A DNA stretch of 64,000 nucleotides from Ascarosepion bandense (lineage: Eukaryota > Mollusca > Cephalopoda > Sepiida > Sepiidae), in contig JBBBDQ010001156.1 of NCBI GenBank assembly GCA_037127315.1, positions 281,001 to 345,000 of the forward strand, read 5' to 3'. Below, piece after piece: positions 21,027 through 32,426 of this stretch. Made by a program: the position numbers and the translations under genes. The notes under the pieces are model-generated. The model saw only the letters and a program-made list of their open reading frames with translations. It had not been told where the DNA came from and searched no databases. Numbering within the stretch: position 1 is the first letter of the stretch; every line of letters begins with the position of its first letter.

Positions 21027-21276
21027 AGTGCGAGAAAAGAAGCTGAAGGAGTAGAATTGTCGTCTGCATTTGGTTGATCTAACTGTGAATGGGTGAGACC
21101 CAGTTGCCAGTCTTGTTGCACGAGTAAACACCTGTTGCGGAGGTACCCGTGATTTCAGTTCGTTGCAGCAGAAGCCATGGAAGTATTTATAGAATAGACA
21201 CAGGGAGGCCACATCTCGTCGGTGGGAAAGTGGCTGTAGTCGATCCGCCAAGTCAGCACCTATCACATTACAAAAA
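21027..21276 (-). mobile_element. Family A LINE ORF fragment
   Basis: The minus strand reads CNVIGADLADRLQPLSHRRD, ASLCLFYKYFHGFCCNEL, TRATRLATGSHPFTV and KCRRQFYSFSFFSR in one open frame of 87 residues. Neither the 3' UTR nor the upstream RT part is present, so it was cut on both sides. It abuts the gag remnant. Confidence 0.85.
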
Positions 21277-21369
21277 GGAAAAATCAAATTTTGCTGTCAT
21301 TATTTTACTTTCGAAACTTCAATTGAAATTTATTTTTTGTTTCACTCAGCGATTCACGCTATGTTCCCG

Positions 21370-21935
21370 TAATATGACTATTAAGCAAAACGTAATATTA
21401 CGCAAGTCATTTTTTGTCGTTGAAAGAAACATTTCTTTATTGTCTCCACGAACAAGATTTCCTTCGGCTTTTTAGGTAAAATTATGTTCGTGTATTTAGA
21501 GTCTTCTATTGTACGTAATTTTTGGACAAACAACGTAATTTTCTCCTTATAACATTGTTCGCATCCTTTTGAAAAAATCGTTTCGTACCTACTTGAATTC
21601 TGAAAGCGAATTCGATATTCCTTCGGGGGGAAAATACCTGTAGTCCTGTTCTTCTGTTGTTTTAGATATTGTTTTAGTGTTTCGCACAATAGCTTAGTGT
21701 CTTCCGCTTGTTGGTTTCATAATTGCATCAGTTCATGTTGAAGCATTTTTTGTGATTTTTCAAGTTGTTCTTGTTGCTGTAACAACTGTTGCTGTAATTG
21801 TTGCTGTTGTTGCTGTTGTAACTTCAGACTCGCGTCTAATGCTTTATTCAATTTAGCCAGTTTTTTCGTTTTGTTGTGCAATTTCACTTGGTTTTTTCAA
21901 AGTAAGTTGATCAAATCCGTAATTACAAGTATTGT
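21370..21935 (-). pseudogene. Ty3/Gypsy-type gag remnant
   Basis: On the minus strand, a DQLTLKKPSEIAQQNEK opening is followed by KLNKALDASLKLQ, a glutamine run (21766-21822) and then KYTNIILPKKPKEI with a VETIK segment. This order fits the Gag N-terminal part of a Gypsy group common in invertebrates: a Gln-rich coiled stretch, then the matrix/capsid-like segment. A stop and at least one frameshift break the reading, and it is lost at 21370 with no pol. The LTR at 22003-22460 lies just upstream in the same orientation. Confidence 0.65.
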
Positions 21936-22002
21936 ACTTTTTACAAACAGTGTTTTTGGGGTTTTTCTCGCTGTGAGTTGGAATCGAATCTACTGTCGCC
22001 AC

Positions 22003-22460
22003 TGTTTTATACATTAAAGAGGTTTTAAACAGAAATGGTGGTACTCGAGTGAAAGAAGAGCAACAAGTGCGTAGATGAAAGAAAAGAGGTTTATTATAAA
22101 GAGAATACACAACGGCGAAACAGGGAATCTGGTGACAGGCTTAAGCAAAGGTATTTGCTGAAGCAAAGGCTGAAGCAAAGGTATTTGCCGCCATGCCATT
22201 AAGACAGGTGTGATACAAGCTCGATTTATGTTTGATTCCGAGCCCTTAAGCTCAGCCAAAAATATCCTGTAAACGTAGGTTAAAGGCTGGGTCGGGCTCT
22301 TGTCTTATCAACCGAAGCGAGACTCTACCCTTCGGCGGAGCCTCGCTTGGGTCTCTCTGCTCGGACGTAGAGAGGTGAACAAGAGTGCTTGTTCCAGACT
22401 GATAAGTCACAAGTATCTCTCATAGTCACTGTGTATGATTATTAATATAGTCAGTTTACA
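22003..22460 (-). mobile_element. 5' LTR of the Gypsy-type remnant
   Basis: On the minus strand it begins TGTAAACTGACTATATTAAT and ends TAATGTATAAAACA. An AATAAA polyadenylation signal lies at about 22090-22095 (complement). Directly after the end comes GTGGCGACAGTAGATTCGA, placed like a tRNA primer-binding site. No matching 3' LTR is found in the window, so the element is 3' truncated. Confidence 0.6.
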
Positions 22461-22674
22461 TGGGCTATAAAAAAGTGTGGGGCATTCCATTACAACATAT
22501 GCCCAGTCAAAATGACAAAACCATGGATGTTGTTGATTGATTATAGAAAAATAAAAAACATTAGACAACGAAATATATTCACACTTGCAAATAGTTTGAA
22601 ATATTCGTTTCTGAAGAAAATAGCCACCAGAAAAATACAAAGGGTTAAGTTGCTATCGCATGAACTCGCCGTGT

Positions 22675-22810
22675 ATTTTTAGAACGTGAACAGTCTTGGC
22701 TTTCCATAACTTCCTGTCCCTTGTAGCTCTATATAACGATTGCCATCTCTAGTTGTTGCAGCTCAAATATCCACTCACAAGAGCATTAAATAGTTTACTC
22801 GTCGGTTAAT
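22675..22810 (-). mobile_element. Family B LINE 3' scrap
   Basis: CTTGGCTTTCCATAACTTCC and GTCCCTTGTAGCTCTATATA parallel the minus-strand C-terminal end at 24230-24270. Only the last residues of the ORF are represented. Confidence 0.4.
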
Positions 22811-22859
22811 TCTGACAATTACTTCCTTAGTAAGTTATGTTATTGTTTAATTTTTTAGG

Positions 22860-23115
22860 CTATCATTCAGCATTACCGGTTACCGTACGGTCAGTACCTT
22901 GATGTATTACCACTTTGGAATACCAGATGCTGTAAGCTTGATGTGCGGATTCCCTAATGGATAAGAGCTCGGAATTGTTAACAGGAGAACCGTGTTCCAA
23001 CTCCAGTTGAGTTCGTTATATGCACTCCCTCACAAATATCCTTCAGGAAGGTATGCATCCACCTAGTCTTCCACAACTACGAGTTAATTAGTAAAACTTG
23101 TATCATTAAATTACT
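22860..23115 (+). mobile_element. Old 5S-tRNA SINE
   Basis: A decayed 5S-like part (ACCGGTTACCGTACGGTCAG, GGAATACCAGATGCTGTAAG) is followed by a tRNA-like part (GATAAGAGCTCGGAATTG, CCAACTCCAGTTGAGTTCG) and a CACGAGTTAATTAGTAAAAC-like end. It has the same order as 54803-55316 and is much more diverged. Confidence 0.6.
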
Positions 23116-23131
23116 ATCTAAATAATTTCTT

Positions 23132-23850
23132 TTTTTTTTATCATATCACCCCGAGCAAGGCGGTAATGCCACTGATGTGCAGGGGGCCACATAAGAGTAA
23201 AAGGATTAGATGGAGAAGAGTGAAGAGAAGGACGAACCAGTTATAAAGGAGCAAGAGAAGGAAGGGAATACAGGTGTGATGACAGTTGCTGAGGTGGAAA
23301 GGATATACAGGGTGGTGAAGAAAGAACTAGTGTCAAGTGGCTAAGAGATGAGTCTTGACCTTGCATTTAAATTCCTGGAGGTTGTAGCCGTCAGGAAACA
23401 AAAATAAGGAAGCGAGTTCTATGGGCGGGAAGTGCGAGAAAATAAGCTGAAGGAGTAGAATTGTCTTCTGTATTTGGTTGATTTAACTGTGAATTGGTGA
23501 GACCCAGTTGCCAGTCTGGTTGCACGAGTAAACACCTGTTGCAGAGGCACCAGTGACTTAAATTCGTTGGAGCAGAAGCCATGAAAATATTTATAGAACA
23601 GACAAAGGGAAGCCACATCCCGTCGGTGGAAAAGTGGCTGTAGTCGAGCCGCCAAGTTGGTACCTATCACATTGCTGATTCTCCTTTAGAGCCTGTCGCA
23701 AACACTGAGATGAACAGCGGGGGCACCTGACCATATATGTCAGCAGTACTCCATGCACGGACGAATGGTTGATTTGTATATATGCAGGGTGGTTTCAGGC
23801 GGGAAAAACATCCTGGCCCGACACAGTGACCCAAACTTAGAAATACTTTC
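23132..23850 (-). mobile_element. Family A LINE 3' end
   Basis: The minus strand gives MIGTNLAARLQPLFHRRD, ASLCLFYKYFHGFCSNEF, TRATRLATGSHQFTVKS and KYRRQFYSFSLFSRTSRP. The terminal block is the complement of CCTTGCTCGGGGTGATATGA plus a T run. 5' truncated near 23850, where a CCAAACTTAGAAATACTT flank begins. Confidence 0.88.
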
Positions 23851-24216
23851 TGGCTTTAAATATCCTGCAAAGGGTAGATAAACAGTAGAAAACAAATCAA
23901 TCAATTATTCAGTATCGTCTCTCTTTCAACTTTCTCTTTCTGAATTTAAATATATACCCATCTAGTTCCTAATAGGTTCTTAGATATATCATTTCATAAC
24001 CCAAAGACTAATATTTCGTAGCAGTTTTTGCTTTTTACTAATTCTGGTCATTCAAATTAGAAAAAAAGCTTTGAAATGGAATTCTAAGTAGATATGACAT
24101 AGAATCTCTGACATCTTCTCTTTGCTCAACTACCTGTTCGACATAATTGTGCTGTGCAGGGAGATGACTTTATTATCGACAGAATGATATTCTTTCTTTA
24201 TATGCTGTTTTCCTAC
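23851..24216. other. No recognised feature
   Basis: AT-rich with no clear repeats. The phrase CTGGCTTTAAATATCCTGCA also has a counterpart at 53455 (CTGGCTCTAAATAACCTGCA). Confidence 0.4.
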
Positions 24217-24916
24217 AGACAGTAGGCAATCATGGCTCTCCGCATCTTCCTGTCACTTGTAGCTCTTAATAAGTTTCGTTATGTTATTTCTACTACCTTC
24301 TCTTCCGCCATCTATTTGCTCAAGCCCATCAAATATGCCACGCGCACTTTTCTCCTATCACTCTTTCCCTCTATCTGCCTTTTGAGCATCAGATTCTCCA
24401 AACCTTCTTTCTTCATTACGCATCCCAGAAATTTAAGCTGTCTATTCCTGATGTTAAGCATGAGTGCCTTTCTACTCTTTGAGAAGATCGTCCAGCATTC
24501 ACTGCTATACAGGAGAACAGATATCAGGTATCAGTTCAGTACACTTTTCTTTGTTTCTAACGAAATTTTCCTCTTAATACTCTGCTTAGCTTTTGGAATG
24601 CGTCTTTGGCCATTCCAATACACCTTCGGATTTCAGTGTCACACTATCCGTCCTCTGTTAAAACACTTCCCAGATATTTAAATTTCGGTACCTATTTGAT
24701 TTTAGTATCCCCGACCTTGGCATTTTGGGTTTCTCTTTTTGATGATGACTTTGCATTCAGTTTTCTTATAGTTTATGCTTAGTCCTTTCTTCTCGCTTTC
24801 TTTAGCTACATTCTGTTGGAGTTTTTTATTTCCTCTCCGTATCTACTAGAAGTACTCTTTCATCTGCATATCTTATATTGTTAAACGTGTGACCGTTAAT
24901 GATGAATCCTGGCAGG
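24217..24916 (-). pseudogene. Family B LINE: RT end and C-terminus (part of a split copy)
   Basis: On the minus strand, FIINGHTFNNIRYADE carries the YADD box as YADE. Then come KKGLSINYKKTECKVI, LNIRNRQLKFLGCVMKKEG and ENLMLKRQIEGKSDRR. Several frameshifts. Together with 25881-26165 and 27370-28640 in the same orientation this reads as one long LINE split by later insertions. The plus-strand frame at 24232-24681 is a shadow. Confidence 0.75.
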
Positions 24917-25880
24917 TGTTACGTTAGATCAATATTTGTACCTCCACCTTATATTTTACAAGTACATTTTTACTACATCACAGGTTTGCGACGAGATATG
25001 AGAACAATAGTTGATTTTCTTTATTTCTTTTGAATACGCAGATTTTAGAATAATTTTTGTAACCGGCTTAATCAAGTTCTTGGAAAATAATCTTCCTTCC
25101 CCCCCCACCTCCTGTCTGGTTCTTTGATAGTATTCTATATATAAACACCTACTAATTGTAATACATCAAATCCGTCATAAGTTACGTGACGTAACTTATA
25201 ACGGTTTTTGTTTTAACGTGTTGGAATATAGCAACGTCACTTGGCTGTTTGTTTTCGAAGGAGACGGACGTCACCAACCCTGGACTCGACTGTTTGCTGT
25301 CATAGAAATTGGATATCACCGAAACTCGAATAACTGAAGAAAGAATCCTGAGCGGTATTCTCAAGCCCAAGTCATCTATATTCCTATGATTCATCTGCCT
25401 GAAATATTCATCATCAGCGAGGAAATGAACTGTGTTAATTGAAGACTTACTGATTGAACATTTTTTCTTTTTTTAACTGTGAACTGTATTTCTTGTAACA
25501 ACCGATTGACGTCTATCTCAGTTTCTATATATTCTATAATCTACTGTAATTGCAGTTGTCTATATTTTGTCGCCTAGATATATGTTTATTCCCTCATCAC
25601 GTTTTTTTTTTACTTCGTTTTGTTTTATTTTCGTTAATTTAATATATTTGTATAGTTAGTAAATAAATTATTTTTATAAGATATTCACGTGTTGTTTCAT
25701 GTTGTTCTGCTTCTGCCTATTGTTCATTTTCGCACTGCGTTCACCGATGTCCAGAATTGAAGAATTCGCCTCCCATCGTTCTTTTATCAACCTGTTATTG
25801 AACCCTGGGATATTCCTTTTTCTTTTGCATTCTCGTTGCGTCCCGGTTATCGTAGTCCCAACGAAACTCCGGGAGCAACA
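24917..25880. mobile_element. Probable solo LTR inside the family B LINE
   Basis: The LINE reading stops on one side after LRELEN(S) and resumes on the other at PGFIINGH, so the 964 bp between are an insertion. They begin TGTTACGTTAGATC and end CCGGGAGCAACA, a TG...CA structure with TGTTAC/GCAACA matching ends. An AATAAA lies at about 25663. A perfect 23-bp palindrome sits at 25177. No target duplication is evident and no coding part remains. The LTR family is not assigned. Confidence 0.55.
25177..25199. promoter_or_regulatory. Perfect palindrome with a CRE/ATF-like core
   Basis: ATAAGTTACG-TGA-CGTAACTTAT: ten-base arms around a three-base centre. It contains TGACGTAA and, on the other strand, an overlapping TTACGTGA-type site, the form bound by CREB/ATF-type bZIP factors. 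Position within the putative U3 part of the LTR makes an enhancer role possible but untested. Confidence 0.5.
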
Positions 25881-26165
25881 TAGAATTTCTAGTTCTCTCA
25901 GAAATACACCGCTGTATAAGTTAAATAAATCCAGTGAGAAGACATATCATTGTCGTACACCCTTTTCTATTTTTGTTTATCTGTTGAACGCATTCCTTGT
26001 CCGTATGGAGGTAGTTTTCTGCCAGTATAGTTTCTTGATTATTCTAATTTATTTTCCAAATATGTCAATTTTGCTAAGCATCTCTAACAGAATTTGCGGC
26101 GTATTTTTGACGAACGCTTTTGTATAGTCCACAAAACACAGATACACGTCCTTCTGTATTTGTAC
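25881..26165 (-). pseudogene. Family B LINE: RT core (part of the split copy)
   Basis: The minus strand gives DVYLCFVDYTKAF (motif A region), LLEMLSKIDIFGK, IRIIKKLYWQKTTSIRT and LFNLYSGVFLRELE (the motif B neighbourhood is weakly kept). It follows 27370-28640 and precedes 24217-24916 in the ORF. Confidence 0.7.
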
Positions 26166-27369
26166 TGCTTTGTGACACTATTTGGTTGCTGGTAATTAAT
26201 AATAACTTTTTTAATATACAAAACGATATACTAATAAACTTATCATGCAAAGTGTTAAAGATATAAAGAACGAGATAATCTGTTCCCAGGGATTAAAATT
26301 ATAAAAACGAATCAGGTGACCTCCTAAGCACAATACTAATTTGTACAACGGGCGAGGTATTGACAGTTGGTTGATAAAACCGGTAAAATTCTAAATGCTA
26401 ATTAAGAGATGAAAAGGTTACTTAACGAAAAGCCAAGTGTCCCGTGTATTATTTCGGACGGGAAGAAATATAAAACGGATTTGGCAAATTACTCTGTAGA
26501 GGTGTCAGGATTGAAAACATTATATACCAACTAATTTGTTTTGATAAAAACACATGACAGAATTTTGACATTCTGCTGAATGATCATTACTATACCTATA
26601 TGGTTATATTGTCTCTGCTGATATGGTTTAAGGCTGTCAGCATCTGTATTACAATTCCTTTTAGCATTGTTTATTTTCAATTTGGCCAGTGCTGCTTCCA
26701 CTGTCGGCTTTGAGAAAGTGAGCTTAGATCGGGAAAGGGAAAGAGACTGCCATTTATTGTATTTAACTGTCAGACCAGAAAGAAGAAGAAATAATGTGTT
26801 TGATACGGTAGTTTTCTTTTTTCTTTTTTCTTTTTTTTTAGAAAGGACAGAAGACTGCAAAAGACAGAGAGGACGCGAAGAAAAGACGGAAGTTCGCCTC
26901 AAACCGCTTCACCGGCCGACTACTAGACAACACACGTGATTAACTGCCTAAGTGTAACTCCGACATCAGCCTTGAGCCAAACTTACTTAATCAGCTAAAC
27001 AAACTCTAAATTCACAAATCAAACATTACCAGCTTACCCTAGTGCGGCGTCGGATTTAGGGACTATTTAGGTCGACAGCCATGCATGTTAACAGCTTATA
27101 ACAAACCACTGTACGCAATACTCGATATAAAAATAGTGATATATTTTATATTACTTCGAGTGTAAATTTTTATTATTAATACTGAACCTCTTCGCTCTGC
27201 TTGGACCAACCCAATAAGAGGATACTGACGACGTATCGATCTTGATCACTCACGATCAACCTAATCAGAACGGAGTGTAAGGCAGGTCAGGGTAGATGAA
27301 ACCACTCCATTGATCAACCGCAGTATTGAATGTTTTGGACGACCTATATACGCTTCTTGTGCAACATAA
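26166..27369. other. Insertion in the split LINE, mostly unassigned
   Basis: Breaks the LINE between the palm motifs. At 26600-26720 the minus strand reads EAALAKLKINNAKRNCNTDA, like the start of the RT domain of family B itself (ILKAALSKLKRNK at 27650-27740), so a second family B copy contributes here. The rest, including the T/C tract at 26810-26840, is not recognised. Confidence 0.45.
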
Positions 27370-28640
27370 ACTTACAAAGAAGACGTTACGTTCTTTCTGG
27401 TAACATTATGATCATAAATGTAGCTTTCCTTATTCCGGTGTCTTTGATGAACGCGCACTAAATTACTGTGTGCTCTATTCATTTGAATTCGGATGATGAG
27501 TCTTGTTATGTGGCTCATTAAGCTGATTCTTCTCTAGAGTTCAAAATCGTTTACGCCTGGTTTCTTAAGCACTGGTATGAAAATATATCTGCTTAGGTCT
27601 TCAGGTATATCACCACTTCTGTAGATTTAATTTGTTATGTTTCTAATATTGTCAATGCTTCCAGAATCTGTATGACAATCCTCCTTGACTTCCACTTTGT
27701 TTCTTTTCAGTTTAGATAGCGCAGCTTTTAATATTTTTGGCGTTTGGGTAATTCTGTGTTGTCAGTTTCTCCAATATGTATTCTTTGATTATATGCATCC
27801 TACTGATGAGCATGTCATTTGTCTTGTTAGTTCCCTTATTTTTTTATGAATATCTCCTTTATTTGTGATACTCAGTCGCTGCACATTTGTCTTTGAGCCA
27901 TTCTTCTTTAGCTTGTATACATTTGTTCCTTATTTCCTTGTGTAGTTTTCTATAATCCGTCCCATGTTTTGGAATTGTTTTATGTATTCTGTATATATGT
28001 GTTGAGAATCTCATTTGTAATTCAGTCAATTTTCGTTCTAAGTCCGTTTTCCTTTGGGATAATATCGTTTTCTTAGTGTGTTCCATTTTCAGTTTACTTT
28101 TCCATTTTGTTCCTAGTATATTCTTTTCACCCTGTCCATATATTTCTTCGTCAGTTTAGTATTGCAATTTGAGTGCTGGCTTCTTCAATTTCTGTTACTT
28201 CCTTCTTAATTTACAAGGAGGTGATCACTTTCGCAGTCGGTATTTGGATATGTTTTGCAGCGAAAAACTGCACCCATGAATCTCTTGCTGATGTTTATGT
28301 AGTCGATTTTGCTTTTAGTTTCTTTAGCTTTTCCGTGTCCATAATCGCTGCGGATGTTCTTGGAACTAAGGTGTTGTCTATTATGTTGTCATTCGCTTTC
28401 CACCATTGGATCCATTTTACTTCGCGTTCGTTGCAGCTCCCTAGTCTTAATTTGCAAGCTATTTCTCCTTCCCTATCGCTGCCTCCTTGGCATTCAGGTC
28501 TCCCATGATAATTTTAAGTTATTTTGATTTACTTCGGCGTTGTCTAGAAGTAGAAATATTCGATTTCTTCTTCTGTACTTTGTGCTGTCGGTGCATACAC
28601 GACTATAACACAATTGTTGAACGGCTTTTCTTTTCAATTA
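27370..28640 (-). pseudogene. Family B LINE: endonuclease, linker and start of RT
   Basis: Reading the minus strand from 28640: NNCVIVVYAPTAQSTEEE and an IMGDLNAKEAA segment belong to an APE-type endonuclease. KKTILSQRKTDLERKLTEL and CIQAKEEWLKDKCAA form the basic linker. ILKAALSKLKRNK, SGDIPEDLSRYIFIPVLKKP and ISLMSHITRLIIRIQMNRA start the reverse transcriptase. There are many frameshifts and stops. This is the most 5' material of family B in the window. Confidence 0.75.
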
Positions 28641-28689
28641 TATTACAATAACTATTAAAGATAACTAGCAGTATTCCAGAGTGAATTTC

Positions 28690-29105
28690 TTCATGTCTTG
28701 ATCAAGTATCAATCTAAATCCTTCATGAAATGCTTAAAAATGAAACAAACGGTCAATCCTAAGGTATATGTTGAACAAATGAACAAGGTCAAAGAAGCAA
28801 TTCAATGAAAAGACATGATCGGTAATACAGTGTGATTATTTAACATGGCAATACTAAACTATGAAAGCTCTTAGTCACAGACCATATTCTTTTGATTTAT
28901 CCACTTCAGACGATGAATATTTTCGGTCACTTTCTAAAATTTGCGGGGTGTTTCGTTCGGCAACATTGTGTATATTAAAACCTGGCTTGATGAATTTTTC
29001 CAGCCCAAACCTAATTATTTCTATTATCGAGGCATTAAACAGTTAGAAGATCGTTGGCAGGAGGTTGTAAACAATGAAGGAAAACTACATTGTTAACTAA
29101 TTCAT
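28690..29105 (+). pseudogene. mariner transposase C-terminal remnant
   Basis: Frames give LKMKQTVNPKVYVEQMNKV, then RPYSFDLSTSDDEYFRSL (the third catalytic Asp region of DD34D, PYSPDL...SDY in active relatives), then KTWLDEFFQPKPNYFYYRG and IKQLEDRWQEVVNNEGK. It is a different mariner subgroup from the one at 40.3 kb. Frameshifts occur and the N-terminal half is missing. Confidence 0.75.
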
Positions 29106-29228
29106 CAGGACTATTAATAAATGATAAATAAAATATTAAAACATATATAACAAACGAACAAATTTATGTAACAACCTAATAGTATGTTAAAAACTTTCTC
29201 AGTCAAGGATTATATTATAAAAACCGTC

Positions 29229-29229
<1 letters not shown>

Positions 29230-29289
<60 letters not shown>

Positions 29290-29306
29290 TATACATATAT
29301 ATATAT
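29230..29306. repeat. (TA)n microsatellite
   Basis: TA dinucleotides with TTTA and ACATA interruptions. Confidence 0.9.
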
Positions 29307-29359
29307 GTTTCTTCTGTCACGCTCGGAGGGCCTTTGATCGGGTGATCTTGAATAGCCTG

Positions 29360-30085
29360 GAACTACCTCTTCATTGCCGACTTTCCAAGGTTTACTCTGA
29401 CTCGGAGTGGTAGCATTTGTTAGGGTCCCAAATATGGGCAGATAGTTAACACCCCAAACTGGGTTAAAAAAACTATGAACGTATAAAAAAAGACTTTTAT
29501 AGAAATATTTACATAAAATAAACTTTTATGAAAAAAGAAATACAGTTTTGTGGGAAAAATATTACTAAAAATTCATTTTTGAATTAAAAAAATTATTACC
29601 ATAATACATTTTTTGAAGGAAAATTGATTACTCGTCAGTTAAGTGTCATACGTGATACACGCTTGGGCGATCATGTCTCGAAAGAGACATGACTGACAGG
29701 GCAGATGATTATCCCGCAGTAGGTTACATTAGGTTACATTACTTTCCGCAGTAGACTAGTTACCAGCCAAGGCTATAGAATCCAATTTGTCCTGTTATTT
29801 AACCCATAACTGGTAAGAAGAGACGGATTAATACCCTTTCCAATGGTATTTGCGCGTAAGTGTAATGCTAGAAATTTAACTGGAATTCGAACTCGGCTTC
29901 CCGAGTCCTCGTTCTGACGTTTTCTAAAAAAATTAATAGATAAAAAAATTCTCATCAAAATCTGACTAAATCAGCCTCCTCATTTTAACTGAACATTAAA
30001 AAAATTACCTTAAGATCACACCTTTCCGGTATTAAATAACTCAAAGAGGTGGATAGGCCATTAAACAAAACTCAAACATCGATAT
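29360..30085 (+). mobile_element. Repeat family R, copy 2, split by a SINE
   Basis: Left part 29360-29632 has TTAGGGTCCCAAATATGGGC and AGACTTTTATAGAAA. Right part 29921-30085 has TCTGACTAAATCAGCCTCCT and ends GAGGTGGATAGGCC then ATTAAACAAAACTCAA. Both halves line up with 13200-13637. The SINE between them is a later insertion. Confidence 0.7.
29633..29920 (-). mobile_element. tRNA-type SINE inside repeat R
   Basis: The minus strand has the B-box area TTCGAATTCCAGTT, GGTATTAATCCGTCTCTTC, AACAGGACAAATTGG and the end GGCACTTAACTG in reverse form (GTTAAGTGTCATACGTGATA on plus). Near full length, with an altered head. Confidence 0.75.
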
Positions 30086-30089
30086 ATCT

Positions 30090-30600
30090 GCTGCCGTCAT
30101 TTTAGAGGGTGTAAACAAAGAGGAGAGTACTGGATTTGTGATGTCTCTTCTTTAATATGGCAGTGAATGTTGGGCAATATTTTCGAAGATGAAGGAAAAA
30201 CTTGAAGCAGCTAAAATGTGGTTCTACAGAAGGATGCTGAGGAAATCATGGACCGAGCATGTGAGCAATGACGAGGTTTTGGAAAGGATGGAAACGAAAA
30301 GGAAATTAATACTGAGCATCAGGAAAAGGCAACTAAAGTTCCTGGGACATGCAACGAGGAAGGAGGGCTTGGAGAACCTGATAGTAACTGTCCAGATAAA
30401 AGGAAAAAGAGACAGGGGAAAGCAGAGAATAACATTTAAAGAACCTGATCAGGTGGATGACTGAACGAGGGTTGCATGGTGCAACAGTAGAAAGCGTGCT
30501 AAGAGCCACCAGGGATAGGGAGATGTGGAAAGCCATGATCGCCTACGTCCTGAAAGGATATGGCACATAAAAGAAGAAGAAGAAGGTCGATGTAAATATT
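30090..30600 (+). mobile_element. Family B LINE 3' end
   Basis: The plus strand gives MKEKLEAAKMWFYRRMLRKS, WTEHVSNDEVLERMETKRK, LKFLGHATRKEGLENLIV and, after a frameshift, TERGLHGATVESVLRATRD. The ORF ends AYVLKGYGT followed by a stop. The tail is AAGAAGAAGAAGAAGG. This is the clearest plus-strand copy and defines the GAA-repeat tail of the family. Confidence 0.9.
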
Positions 30601-30617
30601 TTACTGTCATTTCTGAC

Positions 30618-30619
30618 GG

Positions 30620-30656
<37 letters not shown>
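30618..30656. repeat. (ATA)n microsatellite
   Basis: About twelve AAT units. It matches the AAT-type tails of the family C copies and lies exactly at the 5' break of copy 1. Confidence 0.9.
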
Positions 30657-30657
<1 letters not shown>

Positions 30658-32426
30658 CAGTCAACTTAATAAGACAGAATGTGGTTATAAAATAGGCCAA
30701 AAGAAAATAAGCCATCTATTTTACATGGATGACTTAAAGTTATATGCTAAGAATGATAATGAGCTGGAAGGTCTTCTGCAAACTGTAAAATGCTTCAGCG
30801 AAGACATTGGAATGAAATTTAATTTGAATAAATGTGCTAAAGCTACAGTTTTACGTGGATCAATACAAGAAACATCCTCAATTAGCCTAGACCCTGCTGT
30901 AACAATAAAAGAATTGAAACCAGAAGAAGCTTATAAATACCTAGGTGTAAATGAGAGCGAAAACATTCACCATAAAAAAATGAAAGAAATAGTGCGTAAA
31001 GAGTACTATAGAAGGCTACGAATGATATTAAAAACTGAATTAAATTCACAGAATATAGTTATGGCCATTAATAGCCTTGCAATCCCAGTTGTCCAATATA
31101 GCTTCAACATCTTAAACTGGACTCTAAACGACATCAGGCGAATGAATGCTAAAACAAGAAAGCTTCTTTCTAAGCATAAGATGCATCATCCAAAGGCTGA
31201 TGTAGACCGTCTATACATACCCCGTAAAGAAGGTGGAAGGGGTCTTATTCAGCTGGAATTGTCATACAAGACAACAACTATTGGCTTACTAACATACATA
31301 GAAACAACAAAGGATTGGATGATACAATTAGTAAGGCAACATGAAGAAAGAAAGAAAAAATATTCAATAATAAAATAAGGCAGTAAATACAAACAAGATT
31401 TACAGTTAGTAGATTCTGTAGAAAAGCAAAACAGTAGCCAAGAACCAACTATTGCGGTAAAAAATATGAAAATGAAAACCAAAGATAAAGCTCTTGAAAA
31501 GATGAAACAGCGCTGGCAAGACAAACCTCTGCATGGCCAATATCCAGTACTTGCCAATAAATCCAATGTTGACAAAGTTAATACTCATCGATGGTTACGT
31601 GCATCTGGATTAAAGTCTGAAACTGAAGGCTTTATTCTTGCAGCACAAGACCAAAGTCTTTTCACGAGAAACTTTCAGGCAAATATTATGCATAATAATA
31701 TGGATCCAAAATGCAGGTTTTGTGATAAACACCAAGAAACAATAGACCACCTAATCTCAGGCTGTTCTGTGCTTGCCCCAAATGAATATAAAAATCGCCA
31801 CGATAGAGTTGGGCAATATTTACATTGGGCAATGTGCAAACATTATGGAAAAGCTGTAAACAAACACTGGTATGAACATCACCCAGCACCGGTTACAGAA
31901 ATAGAAGATGTAACCATTCTATGGGATTACACCATCTACACAGACAGAAAAATTGAAGCAAACAGGCCAGACATTATTGTTAAAAACCAGAAGGAGAAAA
32001 CTTGTCTATTAATTGATATGGCTTGTCCAGCGGATTGTAACATAGCAATCAAGGAATTTGAAAAACTGTCAAAATATAAAGACCTGGAAATTGAAATAGA
32101 AAAAATGTGGAAATTGAAAACAAGAGTTGTACCAGTGATAGTAGGTGCACTTGGAATGATAAAAAATGGAACAAAACAACACATTGAAAGAATCCCTGGA
32201 AACCCTAGCTTAAGAAATATACAAAAAATTGTCTTATTAAGTACAGCCCACACACTAAGGAAAACGTTATCTATGTAATGCTGGGGATGATAGGGAAGAT
32301 AGAAAAACATGAAATGGAGTCATAACAACACGCAAATACCTGCCCTAGGTCTCCCCGCAGACTTGGTTGGTAGTGAGACCAAAGCAGAAATCGAAATATG
32401 ATGAAAAATGACATAATAATAATAAT
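30657..32426 (+). pseudogene. Family C RLE-type LINE, copy 1 (RT thumb to endonuclease, one stop)
   Basis: The open frame enters in the RT palm as NKTECGYKIGQKKISHLFY then MDDLKLYAKND (catalytic F/YxDD). It passes GMKFNLNKCAKATVLRG and YKYLGV, meets one TAA at 31376-31378, and continues in the same frame to 32278. The C-terminal half has LHGQYPVLANKSNVD, the knuckle CRFCDKHQETIDHLISGC (C-x2-C-x8-H-x4-C), then RPDIIVK, CLLIDMACPADCNI and FEKLSKYKDLEIEI. The PD...D...K arrangement fits the restriction-like endonuclease of R2/R4/NeSL-type LINEs. The exact clade is not assigned. The 3' UTR ends in ACATAATAATAATAAT. The copy is 5' truncated at an AAT microsatellite. A single stop in over 530 codons suggests a young copy. 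Confidence 0.88.
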
